A DNA stretch of 8,176 nucleotides. Origin: Leptolinea sp. (lineage in GTDB: Bacteria > Chloroflexota > Anaerolineae > Anaerolineales > Anaerolineaceae). A program made the position numbers and the translations under genes. Below, one piece after another: positions 1-6,497 of this stretch. How positions within the stretch are numbered: the stretch's first letter is position 1; each line of letters opens with the position of its first letter. The notes beneath the pieces are model-generated. The model was not told the origin of the DNA and searched no databases. It worked only from the letters and a program-made list of their open reading frames with translations. The stretch lies in NCBI GenBank assembly GCA_022837205.1, contig JALHEL010000061.1, positions 1-8,176 of the forward strand. The letters are read 5' to 3'.

Positions 1-99
1 TTTTAATAGAAGCGCCGCATCTTCTTCAGTGATCACCTTTAAATCAATCAGTTCTTTGATTCGCTCGGTAGCAGTCAACTGATAAAATTTCATTGCCAT
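1..99 (-). CDS. Probable hydroxymethylglutaryl-CoA reductase (class II type), N-terminal fragment
   Basis: Only the first 33 codons are present; the gene runs off the left edge. The start reads M-A-M-K-F-Y-Q-L-T and is followed by ER(I)KEL and ITEEDAALL. The F-Y-x-L-(S/T)-x-x-E-R opening followed by an (L/I)(S/T)EE(D/E)xALL segment is typical of the N terminus of bacterial class II (degradative-type) HMG-CoA reductases, which interconvert HMG-CoA and mevalonate for isoprenoid synthesis or mevalonate use. No catalytic residue lies in the window, so this call rests on the N terminus alone. Start ATG is at 99-97; a second in-frame ATG at 93-91 is also possible. The upstream Shine-Dalgarno is weak (GATGGG). 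The gene is separated from cstA by that gene's terminator and is probably transcribed on its own. No convincing promoter was found; a weak TTGCCA-N16-TAAAAA lies between 146 and 200. Confidence 0.5.
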   Translation of the reverse strand, partial: MAMKFYQLTATERIKELIDLKVITEEDAALLLK

Positions 100-117
100 T
101 TACCCATCTTTCAATCC

Positions 118-145
118 GAACGCCGTCTCAAAAGAGACGGCGTTC
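118..145. promoter_or_regulatory. Strong 12-bp hairpin in the leader of the HMG-CoA reductase gene
   Basis: GAACGCCGTCTC (118-129) and GAGACGGCGTTC (134-145) are perfect inverted repeats around an AAAA loop (UUUU on the minus strand). It lies 18 nt upstream of the ATG at 99. Read on the minus strand it is not followed by a U-run, so it is not an ordinary terminator for cstA. On the plus strand a T-rich stretch (about 156-168) follows only after ten bases, and no plus-strand gene needs ending here. It could be a leader structure controlling translation, an operator, an mRNA 5'-stabilising hairpin, or a weak antisense terminator. Confidence 0.6.
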
Positions 146-228
146 TTCCGGTTCTGTTTTTATTTTATCGAAAAAGGCTGGCAAAAACTATCAGAAACTT
201 ACAATTTTATCGATTGAAATGATATAAG

Positions 229-264
229 AAAAAAATACCGCCCGAGTTGAAAACTCAGGCGGTA
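229..264 (-). terminator. Intrinsic terminator of cstA
   Basis: On the minus strand TACCGCC-x-GAGTT pairs with AACTC-x-GGCGGTA (arms 252-264 and 236-248, one internal mismatch, 3-nt loop), followed at once by a seven-base U-run (complement of the A-run at 229-235). It begins 26 nt after the cstA stop codon, the normal place for a Rho-independent terminator. Confidence 0.9.
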
Positions 265-289
265 AATCTATACGGAACAATTTTAGAAA

Positions 290-2014
290 TTATGCTTCCT
301 GTGTAACCGGTTGCCGGTCTTGGTATTTGGCATTCTTAACGATTGCCGGTACACATTCGATCACAACCCAAACAGCCAGGATGATATAAATCAAGCTCAA
401 TCCCGGAACAACCTTATTGGTGCCCACCGGCATAACCCAGGCGCCATTGCGATAGGTATAGGACAAGAAGGTATTAATTAAAGCCCAGGTGCTCATAACG
501 AACATAAACGCAGCGGGGATAACAGTCGCGATCCAGGCTTTCCGATGTTTGGCAGTTCGTTGTAACCAAACGGTGATGCCCACCAAAGCCAGAGCAGCCA
601 GTAACTGATTCGAAGAACCGAATGTCTTCCAGAACAAGCTCCAAATTGCTACGGGGTTCCCGTCCGGATCCGTCAAATTAATCGACATCAAAATCAACGG
701 AATACCGCCGATTAAAATGGTACCGATTATTCTTCCCGTCACACCCTTCATACCGCTCAGTTCCTGATAAATGAAACGACCGAGGCGGGTGCAGACATCC
801 AATGTATCATAGACAAACGTCGTGAAAGCCATCAGCCCGAAGGAAATACCGAATGCTTTATTGATTCCGAGCAACTGCATAAAGGAACCCAAACCATTCG
901 CATAAATGAAGTTCGGGGATTTGGTTAAAATCGGGTCATCTTTCGCAAGAATCATGACGGTTGACAACGCCATCAAAGCGACAACCGACTCAGCCAGCAT
1001 CATTCCGTAACCGATCGGTTTCGCATCGGATTCTTTAGCCAACTGCTTGGACGTAGTACCGGAACCCACCAAACTGTGAAAGCCGGAACAGGCACCGCAT
1101 GCGACCGTAATAAAGAGCATCGGGAACATCGGCGTCCAGAAATCAGAAGCTCCATAGGTCTTGGTCCAGGCCGGGAATTGGGTATCGAAACCACCGAATA
1201 TGATTCCGATGAAGCCGAAAACCAAAGTTGCATAAAGGAAATAGCCTCCCAAGTGACCGCGCGGCTGTAATAATGCCCAAACCGGAACAATTCCCGCGAT
1301 AATACAGTAAAGAATGACGATTAAGTTCCAGACATTTTTATTGCCATAATTCAACGGGATATACTGACCGACCCAAATGGATAAAGCAACCAGCGGCAAG
1401 AAAATGATAGTCGCCCACAACAAGCTCAGTTTTGTATACCGGAGTAAGAACCCCATAATTACCGGCAGGATCAAGTACAAGATTGAGGAAGTTGCCGTTG
1501 CCCCGCCTCCGACAACGGATCCGTCATCCAACGTAACCGTGTTGACAAAAGAGGAAGTCGTAATATCGGTAAAAGCGACTATGATCATCACCAGGGTAAA
1601 GAAAATGAATATATTGAAAAGAATCCAGACTCTTTTTGAAACATATTGTCTCATGGTATCTGCGATTCCTGCCGCTTTGTGCCGAATGGAAGCAACCAAA
1701 GCACCCATATCATGAACGCCGCCGATAAAAATACTTCCCAAGAGGATCCATAACATTGTAGGCATCCACCCATAGGCGATACCGGCAATGATCGGTCCGG
1801 TGACCGGTCCGGCGGCTGCAATCGCGGAAAAGTGCTGCCCAGCCAAATATTTGGCATCGGTTGGCACATAATCCACTCCGTCTTCCATCTCAACGGCAGG
1901 GGTCACTCTTGAATTGTCAAGTTCAAACACTTTCGTGGAGATGAACTTACCATAGGTGAGATAAGCGAGAAAAAGAATCAGCGCCCCACCACCAACAACA
2001 ACGAGGATATTCAT
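290..2014 (-). CDS. cstA: CstA-family carbon starvation protein / pyruvate (or peptide) transporter
   Basis: The 574-aa polytopic inner-membrane protein has many hydrophobic segments, beginning with a helix at residues 3-22. Family hallmarks are visible: AGQHFSAIAAAGPVTGP (58-74), the HDMGAL loop (101-106), ACGACSGFHSLVGSGTTSKQ (305-324), TTFVYDTLDVCTRLGRF (398-414) and FGSSNQLLAAL (465-475). The length matches the shorter bacterial CstA proteins; E. coli CstA is about 700 aa. In E. coli, CstA and its paralogue BtsT take up pyruvate with protons, and CstA was earlier linked to peptide use during carbon starvation; substrate here is not proven. The ATG at 2014 is set by an AGGAGG six bases upstream. 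It is monocistronic, with its own promoter far upstream (2264-2292) and its own terminator. The roughly 240-nt leader with hairpins and a possible short ORF suggests post-transcriptional control. No defects are seen in the reading frame. Confidence 0.93.
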   Translation of the reverse strand: MNILVVVGGGALILFLAYLTYGKFISTKVFELDNSRVTPAVEMEDGVDYVPTDAKYLAGQHFSAIAAAGPVTGPIIAGIAYGWMPTMLWILLGSIFIGGVHDMGALVASIRHKAAGIADTMRQYVSKRVWILFNIFIFFTLVMIIVAFTDITTSSFVNTVTLDDGSVVGGGATATSSILYLILPVIMGFLLRYTKLSLLWATIIFLPLVALSIWVGQYIPLNYGNKNVWNLIVILYCIIAGIVPVWALLQPRGHLGGYFLYATLVFGFIGIIFGGFDTQFPAWTKTYGASDFWTPMFPMLFITVACGACSGFHSLVGSGTTSKQLAKESDAKPIGYGMMLAESVVALMALSTVMILAKDDPILTKSPNFIYANGLGSFMQLLGINKAFGISFGLMAFTTFVYDTLDVCTRLGRFIYQELSGMKGVTGRIIGTILIGGIPLILMSINLTDPDGNPVAIWSLFWKTFGSSNQLLAALALVGITVWLQRTAKHRKAWIATVIPAAFMFVMSTWALINTFLSYTYRNGAWVMPVGTNKVVPGLSLIYIILAVWVVIECVPAIVKNAKYQDRQPVTQEA

Positions 2015-2020
2015 ATCTTG

Positions 2021-2041
2021 CCTCCTGGCGCTCTCAAGCGC
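2021..2041 (-). promoter_or_regulatory. cstA ribosome binding site with adjacent GC-rich mini-hairpin
   Basis: A consensus AGGAGG (complement of 2021-2026) sits six bases before the cstA ATG. One base upstream of it is a perfect 5-bp stem, GCGCT / AGCGC (2037-2041 and 2028-2032), with a 4-nt loop. The stem alone leaves the Shine-Dalgarno free. Part of it (5'-GCGCCAG-3' on the transcript, 2031-2025) could instead pair with the upstream hairpin arm 5'-UUGGUGC-3' (2078-2072), covering the first two bases of AGGAGG. Confidence 0.7.
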
Positions 2042-2056
2042 TTTGATAATTAATTG

Positions 2057-2143
2057 CTAATTGGTGCGAATGCACCAATTAAATTGACAATCTATTAATC
2101 TTCCGTTTAATCGTTGCAGAGCTTTCTCTGAAACTTTATCCAT
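2057..2143 (-). CDS. Possible 28-aa leader peptide (uORF) upstream of cstA
   Basis: This short ORF starts with ATG at 2143-2141 and ends with TAG at 2059-2057. It has a plausible Shine-Dalgarno, GGAG at 2152-2149, five bases before the ATG. The peptide begins MDKVSEKALQRL and ends FNWCIRTN. It is hydrophilic and basic, with no signal peptide or membrane helix, and no run of a single amino acid as in classic amino-acid attenuators. Its last seven codons plus the first two bases of its stop form the hairpin at 2058-2081, so a translating ribosome would open that hairpin; the cstA Shine-Dalgarno is about 30 nt further on. It lies about 115 nt inside the predicted transcript. It does not match any family I recognise. 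A chance ORF is quite possible in a 240-nt leader; the well-spaced ribosome site and the overlap with the hairpin are the only support. Confidence 0.35.
   Translation of the reverse strand: MDKVSEKALQRLNGRLIDCQFNWCIRTN
2058..2081. promoter_or_regulatory. 10-bp perfect inverted repeat (hairpin) in the cstA leader
   Basis: TAATTGGTGC (2058-2067) and GCACCAATTA (2072-2081) are perfect inverted repeats around a 4-bp centre. The repeat lies 44 nt upstream of the cstA start and about 175 nt downstream of the predicted transcription start. No U-run follows on either strand, so it is not an intrinsic terminator. As RNA it is a stable hairpin; as DNA it is a dyad that a dimeric repressor could bind as a roadblock. 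Confidence 0.75.
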
Positions 2144-2263
2144 TAATTCTCCGAATCGACAGAGGAAATTGACGAATTTTTAATAATATACAAGTGATTA
2201 CCTTTTATGGCTCAAAATATATTTCTCACGTCATCTATTGATGGTTTACTCGTTATGTCGGTG

Positions 2264-2292
2264 ATCATACATCAATTTTCTCATAATGTCAA
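2264..2292 (-). promoter_or_regulatory. Sigma-70-type promoter for cstA
   Basis: On the minus strand a perfect -35 TTGACA (2292-2287) is followed by a 17-bp spacer and a -10 TATGAT (2269-2264), one base from consensus. The predicted transcription start is near 2257, which gives cstA a 5' leader of about 243 nt. No stronger promoter was seen closer to the gene. Confidence 0.75.
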
Positions 2293-2429
2293 CCTTTTTC
2301 TCGAATAAAAAGTGATTCTGTTCTTCAAAATAAATGAAATTTATCCGTTAACATAGACGATTTTGGCCTCATCTCGAGTAAACCAAGATCTCCGTGAATC
2401 AGCTTTGATTTTATCGCGGTATGAATGAT
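2293..2429. other. Intergenic stretch upstream of the cstA promoter, no gene seen
   Basis: Between the tpiA terminator and the cstA promoter I see no coding region with a ribosome site. It holds CGAGTAAACC (2375-2384), whose exact inverted copy GGTTTACTCG lies at 2243-2252 just after the predicted cstA transcription start, so the two copies flank the promoter. This may be chance. Confidence 0.4.
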
Positions 2430-2469
2430 ATAAAAAAGAAAACTTCCAAAATTTCGGAAGTTTTCTTTT
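2430..2469 (-). terminator. Intrinsic terminator of the glucosidase-membrane protein-tpiA operon
   Basis: On the minus strand AAAAGAAAACTTCC (2469-2456) pairs perfectly over 14 bp with GGAAGTTTTCTTTT (2447-2434) around an 8-nt loop, and the U-rich 3' arm runs on into two more U residues (2433-2432). It starts 18 nt after the tpiA stop codon. The A-rich 5' arm means it could also act on the plus strand, where no gene is seen. Confidence 0.88.
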
Positions 2470-2487
2470 CAGACTTTGATTGAATAC

Positions 2488-3246
2488 TTATTTCGCGGCA
2501 GCGTTTACAATTTCCATAAAATCAGGCGCTTTCAAACTGGCGCCACCAACCAAAGCTCCGTCAATATCGGGCTGTCCAAAAAATTCTGCGGCGTTATTTC
2601 CTTTTACCGATCCGCCATACAGCACCCGAATCGATTGTGCCGCTTTTTCTCCGTAAAGATCGGCATACGGTTTCCGAATATCTTCCGCAATCACTCGGTT
2701 TGCGTCTTTCCCGGTTGCCGCCAAACCCGTCCCGATTGCCCATACCGGTTCATAAGCAATCACGATTTTTTCGACATACACTTCGGGAATTCCTTTCAAC
2801 CCTTCGCGAACCTGTCGTGAAACCACTTCTTTCGTCCTTCCGGATTGGTTTTCATCCAATGTTTCTCCGACACAGACAATCGGCGTCAATCCGGCGGCTA
2901 AGGCTGCAAGCGTCTTTTTATTGACTGTCTCATCCGTTTCATAAAAATAAGTCCGTCGTTCACTATGTCCGATAATTACATACTCACCCAGTTCGGCAAC
3001 CATATTCGGCGCTATTTCCCCGGTATAGGCTCCCTTTTCTTCCCAGAACACATCCTGAGCACCACATCCGATACCGCTTCCCTTCAAAAGTCCGGATACC
3101 GGATATAAAGCGGTAAACGGCGGGCATATTACACGATCGATAGCGGTTTGTTTCTGTAACTCTGGTAATAACTCCTGAACGAGGATAATTGCTTCCGCAG
3201 CGGTTTTATTCATCTTCCAGTTGCCTGCAACCATTGGTCTTCTCAT
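2488..3246 (-). CDS. tpiA: Triosephosphate isomerase
   Basis: TpiA interconverts dihydroxyacetone phosphate and glyceraldehyde 3-phosphate in the cytoplasm (glycolysis/gluconeogenesis). The 252-aa length is typical. All active-site elements are visible: N9 and K11 in AGNWKMNK, electrophile H94 in IIGHSERR, catalytic base E166 in AYEPVWAIGTG, the mobile loop 6 (about 167-177), and the phosphate-binding stretches LYGGSVKGNN (209-218) and GALVGGASL (230-238). The start ATG at 3246 has AGGAG ten bases upstream (3261-3257). It lies 36 nt after the stop of the upstream membrane-protein gene, with no terminator between, and is followed by a strong terminator, so it is the last gene of a three-gene unit. 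It is not next to gapA/pgk within this window, where tpiA is often found. FWEEKGAYTGEIAP and the REGLKGI region recall Chloroflexota sequences, a weak taxonomic hint. Confidence 0.97.
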   Translation of the reverse strand: MRRPMVAGNWKMNKTAAEAIILVQELLPELQKQTAIDRVICPPFTALYPVSGLLKGSGIGCGAQDVFWEEKGAYTGEIAPNMVAELGEYVIIGHSERRTYFYETDETVNKKTLAALAAGLTPIVCVGETLDENQSGRTKEVVSRQVREGLKGIPEVYVEKIVIAYEPVWAIGTGLAATGKDANRVIAEDIRKPYADLYGEKAAQSIRVLYGGSVKGNNAAEFFGQPDIDGALVGGASLKAPDFMEIVNAAAK

Positions 3247-3282
3247 TGTTATTTCACTCCTGTCAATATCCTAAATTATTCT

Positions 3283-4740
3283 TTATCTATCCAGAATTTT
3301 ATCAGTTTCCGAACGATTCGACTGTCCTCCCAGGCGGTTGATGATAGGGGGAGAAGGCCGGGAATCAAGTGACTGATCCAATATTTCCAAAATTTGGATC
3401 CAAAGAATCAATCGCAACGGCATCACTCCGCAAAGAACATGCCTCCACACGGAACGCACCTCGCCTAAATAAGCAACCGAAATCATCATAATGCTTCCGA
3501 TTGTCAACAAAAATGAAAACAAAAACCATACAAGTGAATCGGCATCCTGTTTTCGGATTGTATAAATAAACAATATCAACAATAGGAAAAGATCGATCCA
3601 GAGGACGGCGGAAGATAACGGATGCAAAACATTTCCGACCTTATCCGCCCAATGGGGCTTTTCATCCGGTTTCCCGTAAAAAAACGGCTGAAGATTTTCG
3701 GCAAAAAATCCATCCAAGTTTAAAAAGATTTGCTGAACACTCCATAATGGCATATTCATCAGAAACGCGGTATACGCGGAAAGACCGTTCGTTTTAGCCC
3801 ATTGAATAAATTCTTTTTGATTGTATAAATCGTTATACTCTGCCGAACCGGATTGAGAAAGAACAGCCTCATTGACCGGCATTCCCTTTTCTTCGAAAAA
3901 TGCGACACGGTCCGGATAGGGAAAAACATTGGTTGTCAGGTTATTTAATAACGGTAACAGCCATCGTTTGCTGGTGCGAAAGGTTTGCTGCTGGAACAAA
4001 AAACAAGCCGCCAAGCACAGAGACAAAACCAACATCAACCCCTGGAATTTATGATGGCTGAATACGGTAATACAAAACAGAATGAAAAATATCACGGACA
4101 AGAAGGCGATAAAATAGGCATTGGTATCCCGTGTAAATAGCCAAAAAATTGCCGAAATCAGCAGGAAAAAGCCCGATAAAAATCTGCGCATTAAACTTCC
4201 GGGACCGTAACAATTCTGTAAGAACCGTATTAAGAACGCACACAGCAGAATAAAAAAAGAAAAAGACATGGATTCGGATAATAGGATGCTGTCCCAGTCG
4301 GCGATTTGCGGAACAAAAGCGAATCCGAATAAAATAATGGCCGCGAAGATTTTGCTCAGTTCGTGACGGAACAATCCGACAACAGTCAGAGTGAAAAAAC
4401 ACCAACTGAAAATGGACAAAAGGGTCTGAAAAATAACGAGCTTCTCCGTCCCGGGCTGAACTTGTAATTCCGCTTCGGATCCGAAAAAAGGCTCCGAAAC
4501 GTCGGTCAGTTCATATTTGAGATCCGGATTAAGTTTTTGAATAATAAAAGGTAGGGTAGCCGAACGATGACATTCATACGCTTCGATTTTCGTAAAATCT
4601 GCCTTTGCACAATCAAAATAAGAAGAGGTATCATTCGCAGCGACCGAATCCCTCAAAATGCCGTAAGCATCCAACCTGCCGGCGATAAACAGAAAAGTCA
4701 AAAAGAGTAAAACTCCCCAGGATTTCGTTTTTTTCATCAT
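3283..4740 (-). CDS. Polytopic membrane protein, possible GT-C-type glycosyltransferase
   Basis: The 485-aa protein starts with a signal-anchor-like helix (8-25), followed by an outward loop to about residue 100 and then hydrophobic helices at roughly 100-122, 130-147, 152-175, 188-202, 206-228 and 233-250. A large hydrophilic, probably extracytoplasmic segment (251-374) comes next, then three helices (375-395, 402-424, 430-453) and a polar Ser/Arg/Pro-rich tail. An acidic residue soon after the first helix (NDTSSYFD, 37-43), the LLSES motif (153-157), TRDTNAYF (203-210) and an Arg/His near the last helix (VWRHVL, 431-436) resemble the layout of prokaryotic GT-C enzymes, which transfer sugars from polyprenyl-phosphate donors. 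No diagnostic catalytic motif proves this, so the function is inferred from architecture only. It starts 15 nt after the glucosidase stop and is followed by tpiA, so the three genes are probably cotranscribed. ATG at 4740 or 4737; the ribosome site is weak (GGGA). Confidence 0.6.
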   Translation of the reverse strand: MMKKTKSWGVLLFLTFLFIAGRLDAYGILRDSVAANDTSSYFDCAKADFTKIEAYECHRSATLPFIIQKLNPDLKYELTDVSEPFFGSEAELQVQPGTEKLVIFQTLLSIFSWCFFTLTVVGLFRHELSKIFAAIILFGFAFVPQIADWDSILLSESMSFSFFILLCAFLIRFLQNCYGPGSLMRRFLSGFFLLISAIFWLFTRDTNAYFIAFLSVIFFILFCITVFSHHKFQGLMLVLSLCLAACFLFQQQTFRTSKRWLLPLLNNLTTNVFPYPDRVAFFEEKGMPVNEAVLSQSGSAEYNDLYNQKEFIQWAKTNGLSAYTAFLMNMPLWSVQQIFLNLDGFFAENLQPFFYGKPDEKPHWADKVGNVLHPLSSAVLWIDLFLLLILFIYTIRKQDADSLVWFLFSFLLTIGSIMMISVAYLGEVRSVWRHVLCGVMPLRLILWIQILEILDQSLDSRPSPPIINRLGGQSNRSETDKILDR

Positions 4741-4755
4741 TCGGTTTCCCGTCTT

Positions 4756-6363
4756 TTATTTGCCGATTAACAAAACCGCTTGTTCCCCGACCAGCCGGAG
4801 AATCCCGTCTTTCGGCTGAGAAATATCCGCGGATTTATTTGAAAAACTTTTCGTCCAAATTATCTCGGAACCCAACTCTTTGCAATCTGTTTCTTGCGGA
4901 AATTGGGTGAAATTAATCGCAATCAGAGCGATTTCTTTCCCAAATTTTCTGGTAAATGTCAGGACGGATTCATTTTTTTGATCGAAAAGTTCCAAATTTC
5001 CGACCTGAAGACAGCGGAATTGTTTCCGCAATCCGATCAGTTGCCTGTAAAACGTCAACAGTGAATTCGGATCATGGACCATCGCATTCACATTCCGCTC
5101 TGGATAATCCGGATGAACTTTATTCCAAGGTGTCCCGCTGGTAAACCCGGCATTGGTTTGATTATTCCATTGCATGGGAGCTCGACAACCGTCCCGTCCC
5201 CGATTAAATGGCGCCCACATGACGCCTACCGGATCCATCATCTCGGATTTTTTAAGCTTGGTCTCTCGCATACCGATTTCTTCGCCGTAATAAATATAAG
5301 GCGTTCCCCGCAAAAGGATCAGTAAGACGGCGGCTTCCTTGAGCCGTTCGTCATATTCTCCCAAGCCGAATCTGGAGGCTGATCGTTCCACATCATGATT
5401 GTTCAGGACATATGTCGGCCAGAAACCGGCTTCCTGTGAGTTTTGTTCGACGTTTTTAATGATTTTTCGAAAAGCCGAAGCATCCCATTTGCAATGAGTA
5501 AATGTGAAATCAAAAGCCCCGTGAAGTTTGTCTTCACCGCAATACCGCTTAATCTTTTCACCGGAACTCAAAAACGTTTCACCGACGACATAACTGTCTT
5601 TGTAAGCGTTTGTAACTTTCCGAATATCCCGAACTGCCCGATCCATTTCGGGGCGATCGCAATCATAAATATGTTTTTGCCGCATGAACGGAATCCAATG
5701 AAAAGCCGGGGGATTGTTTCGAAACTGATCATCTTTGAAATAAAGGTTGAAGACATCCAGCCGAAAACCGTCCGTCCCCAAATCAGCCCAAAAACGGAAA
5801 ATATTCATCATTTCCGAGTAAACTTCCGGATTGCGCCAATTCAAATCCGCTTGTTGAACAGTGAACATATGATAGTAATATTGACCGCAGGATTCGACAT
5901 ATTCCCAGGCGGTTCTTTGGGTAAAAGTCGATTTCCAATTATTGGGATGATCCTGCCAGAGATAATAATCATGAAAAGGATTGTCCTTCGATTTTTTCGA
6001 TTCAAGAAACCATGGGTGTTCGGTAGATGTATGATTCAAAACCAAATCCATAATAACTCGGATCCCGCGCCGGTGAGCTTCGGCAATTAAATTCTTATAA
6101 TCGTCTATCGTTCCGAATTTCGGATCGATATCTTTGTAATTCGCGACATCATAGCCAAAATCTGCATCGGGAGAAGGCATCACCGGTGAAAGCCAGATTG
6201 CCGCAATTCCCAAATCGGATAAATAATCCAATTTACCGATAATCCCTTTTAAATCACCGATTCCGTCTCCGTTTGTGTCCATGAAGGAACGGGGATAAAT
6301 TTGATAAATTACGCCGTCCCGCCACCACAGTGATTCCGTCTTTTTTTCCGGGATATAACTCAT
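4756..6363 (-). CDS. GH13 alpha-glucosidase (oligo-1,6-glucosidase-like)
   Basis: The 535-aa cytoplasmic enzyme has no signal peptide. It releases glucose from the non-reducing end of short alpha-glucans. Visible hallmarks: WWRDGVIYQIYPRSF (13-27); calcium-loop-like DTNGDGIGDL (29-38); region I DLVLNHTS (106-113); region V QADLNW (171-176); region II GFRLDVFN with nucleophile D203; region III VVGETF with acid/base E262; region IV LNNHDVER with transition-state D324; and RGRDGCRAPMQW (388-399). A beta-rich C domain follows from about 455. V204, right after the nucleophile, is the residue linked in this family to alpha-1,6 activity (isomaltase type), where maltases have Ala or Thr. The ATG at 6363 is chosen because AGGA lies eight bases upstream and the -10 box at 6409-6414 excludes the longer TTG start at 6441, which would lie upstream of the transcription start. 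It is the first gene of the operon. A trehalulose/sucrose-type hydrolase is an alternative. Confidence 0.92.
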   Translation of the reverse strand: MSYIPEKKTESLWWRDGVIYQIYPRSFMDTNGDGIGDLKGIIGKLDYLSDLGIAAIWLSPVMPSPDADFGYDVANYKDIDPKFGTIDDYKNLIAEAHRRGIRVIMDLVLNHTSTEHPWFLESKKSKDNPFHDYYLWQDHPNNWKSTFTQRTAWEYVESCGQYYYHMFTVQQADLNWRNPEVYSEMMNIFRFWADLGTDGFRLDVFNLYFKDDQFRNNPPAFHWIPFMRQKHIYDCDRPEMDRAVRDIRKVTNAYKDSYVVGETFLSSGEKIKRYCGEDKLHGAFDFTFTHCKWDASAFRKIIKNVEQNSQEAGFWPTYVLNNHDVERSASRFGLGEYDERLKEAAVLLILLRGTPYIYYGEEIGMRETKLKKSEMMDPVGVMWAPFNRGRDGCRAPMQWNNQTNAGFTSGTPWNKVHPDYPERNVNAMVHDPNSLLTFYRQLIGLRKQFRCLQVGNLELFDQKNESVLTFTRKFGKEIALIAINFTQFPQETDCKELGSEIIWTKSFSNKSADISQPKDGILRLVGEQAVLLIGK

Positions 6364-6371
6364 CGCATTCA

Positions 6372-6375
6372 TCCT
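6372..6375 (-). promoter_or_regulatory. Ribosome binding site deciding the alpha-glucosidase start
   Basis: AGGA within AAAAAAGGA on the minus strand lies eight bases before the ATG at 6363-6361. It overlaps the other in-frame ATG (6372-6370), which therefore has no proper ribosome site. This supports a 535-aa product beginning MSYIPEKK. Confidence 0.7.
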
Positions 6376-6408
6376 TTTTTCAATTGATTTTTTTCCGACT
6401 CTTTGGAA

Positions 6409-6417
6409 ATTATAACA
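6409..6417 (-). promoter_or_regulatory. Extended -10 promoter for the alpha-glucosidase operon
   Basis: TGTTATAAT on the minus strand gives a perfect -10 (TATAAT, 6414-6409) preceded by the TG of an extended -10. The -35 region (around 6431-6437) is T-rich but poor, as is common with extended -10 promoters. The predicted start is near 6402, with a leader of about 39 nt. Confidence 0.65.
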
Positions 6418-6438
6418 TTCGGGCTCGGACAAAAATCG

Positions 6439-6449
6439 CAAACCGTTTG
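6439..6449. promoter_or_regulatory. Candidate LacI-family-like operator between divergent genes
   Basis: CAAAC-C-GTTTG is a perfect dyad around a single central base. With its left flank it reads TCGCAAACCGTTTG, close to the CGCAAACGTTTGCG type of site bound by LacI-family sugar regulators such as maltose regulators and PurR, but with one extra central base and a degenerate right flank. It lies between the two outward-facing -10 boxes, so one bound regulator could affect both genes. No regulator gene is in the window. Confidence 0.35.
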
Positions 6450-6452
6450 TTT

Positions 6453-6458
6453 TATAAT
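6453..6458 (+). promoter_or_regulatory. Candidate -10 box for the plus-strand membrane protein gene
   Basis: A perfect TATAAT lies 40 bp upstream of the ATG at 6498. The matching -35 position (about 6430-6435, CAAAAA) is poor, so this is tentative. TAAAAT (6464-6469) and TATAAG (6474-6479) are alternative -10 boxes. Confidence 0.4.
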
Positions 6459-6497
6459 CATATTAAAATCATCTATAAGAGAAGCAAAGGGGGATTC

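Noticed and set aside
1377..1715. Plus-strand open frame of 112 codons inside cstA
   Set aside because: Antisense shadow of a conserved transporter gene; no start context and no family resemblance.
2058..2081. Palindrome considered as an NtrC site
   Set aside because: NtrC sites have the arm order GCACC then GGTGC; here the arms are in the opposite order, so the match is only superficial.
2058..2081. Palindrome considered as a transcription terminator
   Set aside because: No U-run follows the stem on either strand, and it precedes cstA rather than following a full-size gene.
5443..6090. Plus-strand open frame of 215 codons
   Set aside because: It lies wholly antisense to the well-supported alpha-glucosidase, has no ribosome site or recognisable family, and its content mirrors the codons of the opposite gene.
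6364..6441. Longer alpha-glucosidase start at TTG 6441
   Set aside because: It lies upstream of the extended -10 box at 6409-6414 and so would not be transcribed, has no ribosome site, and adds residues not typical of the family.
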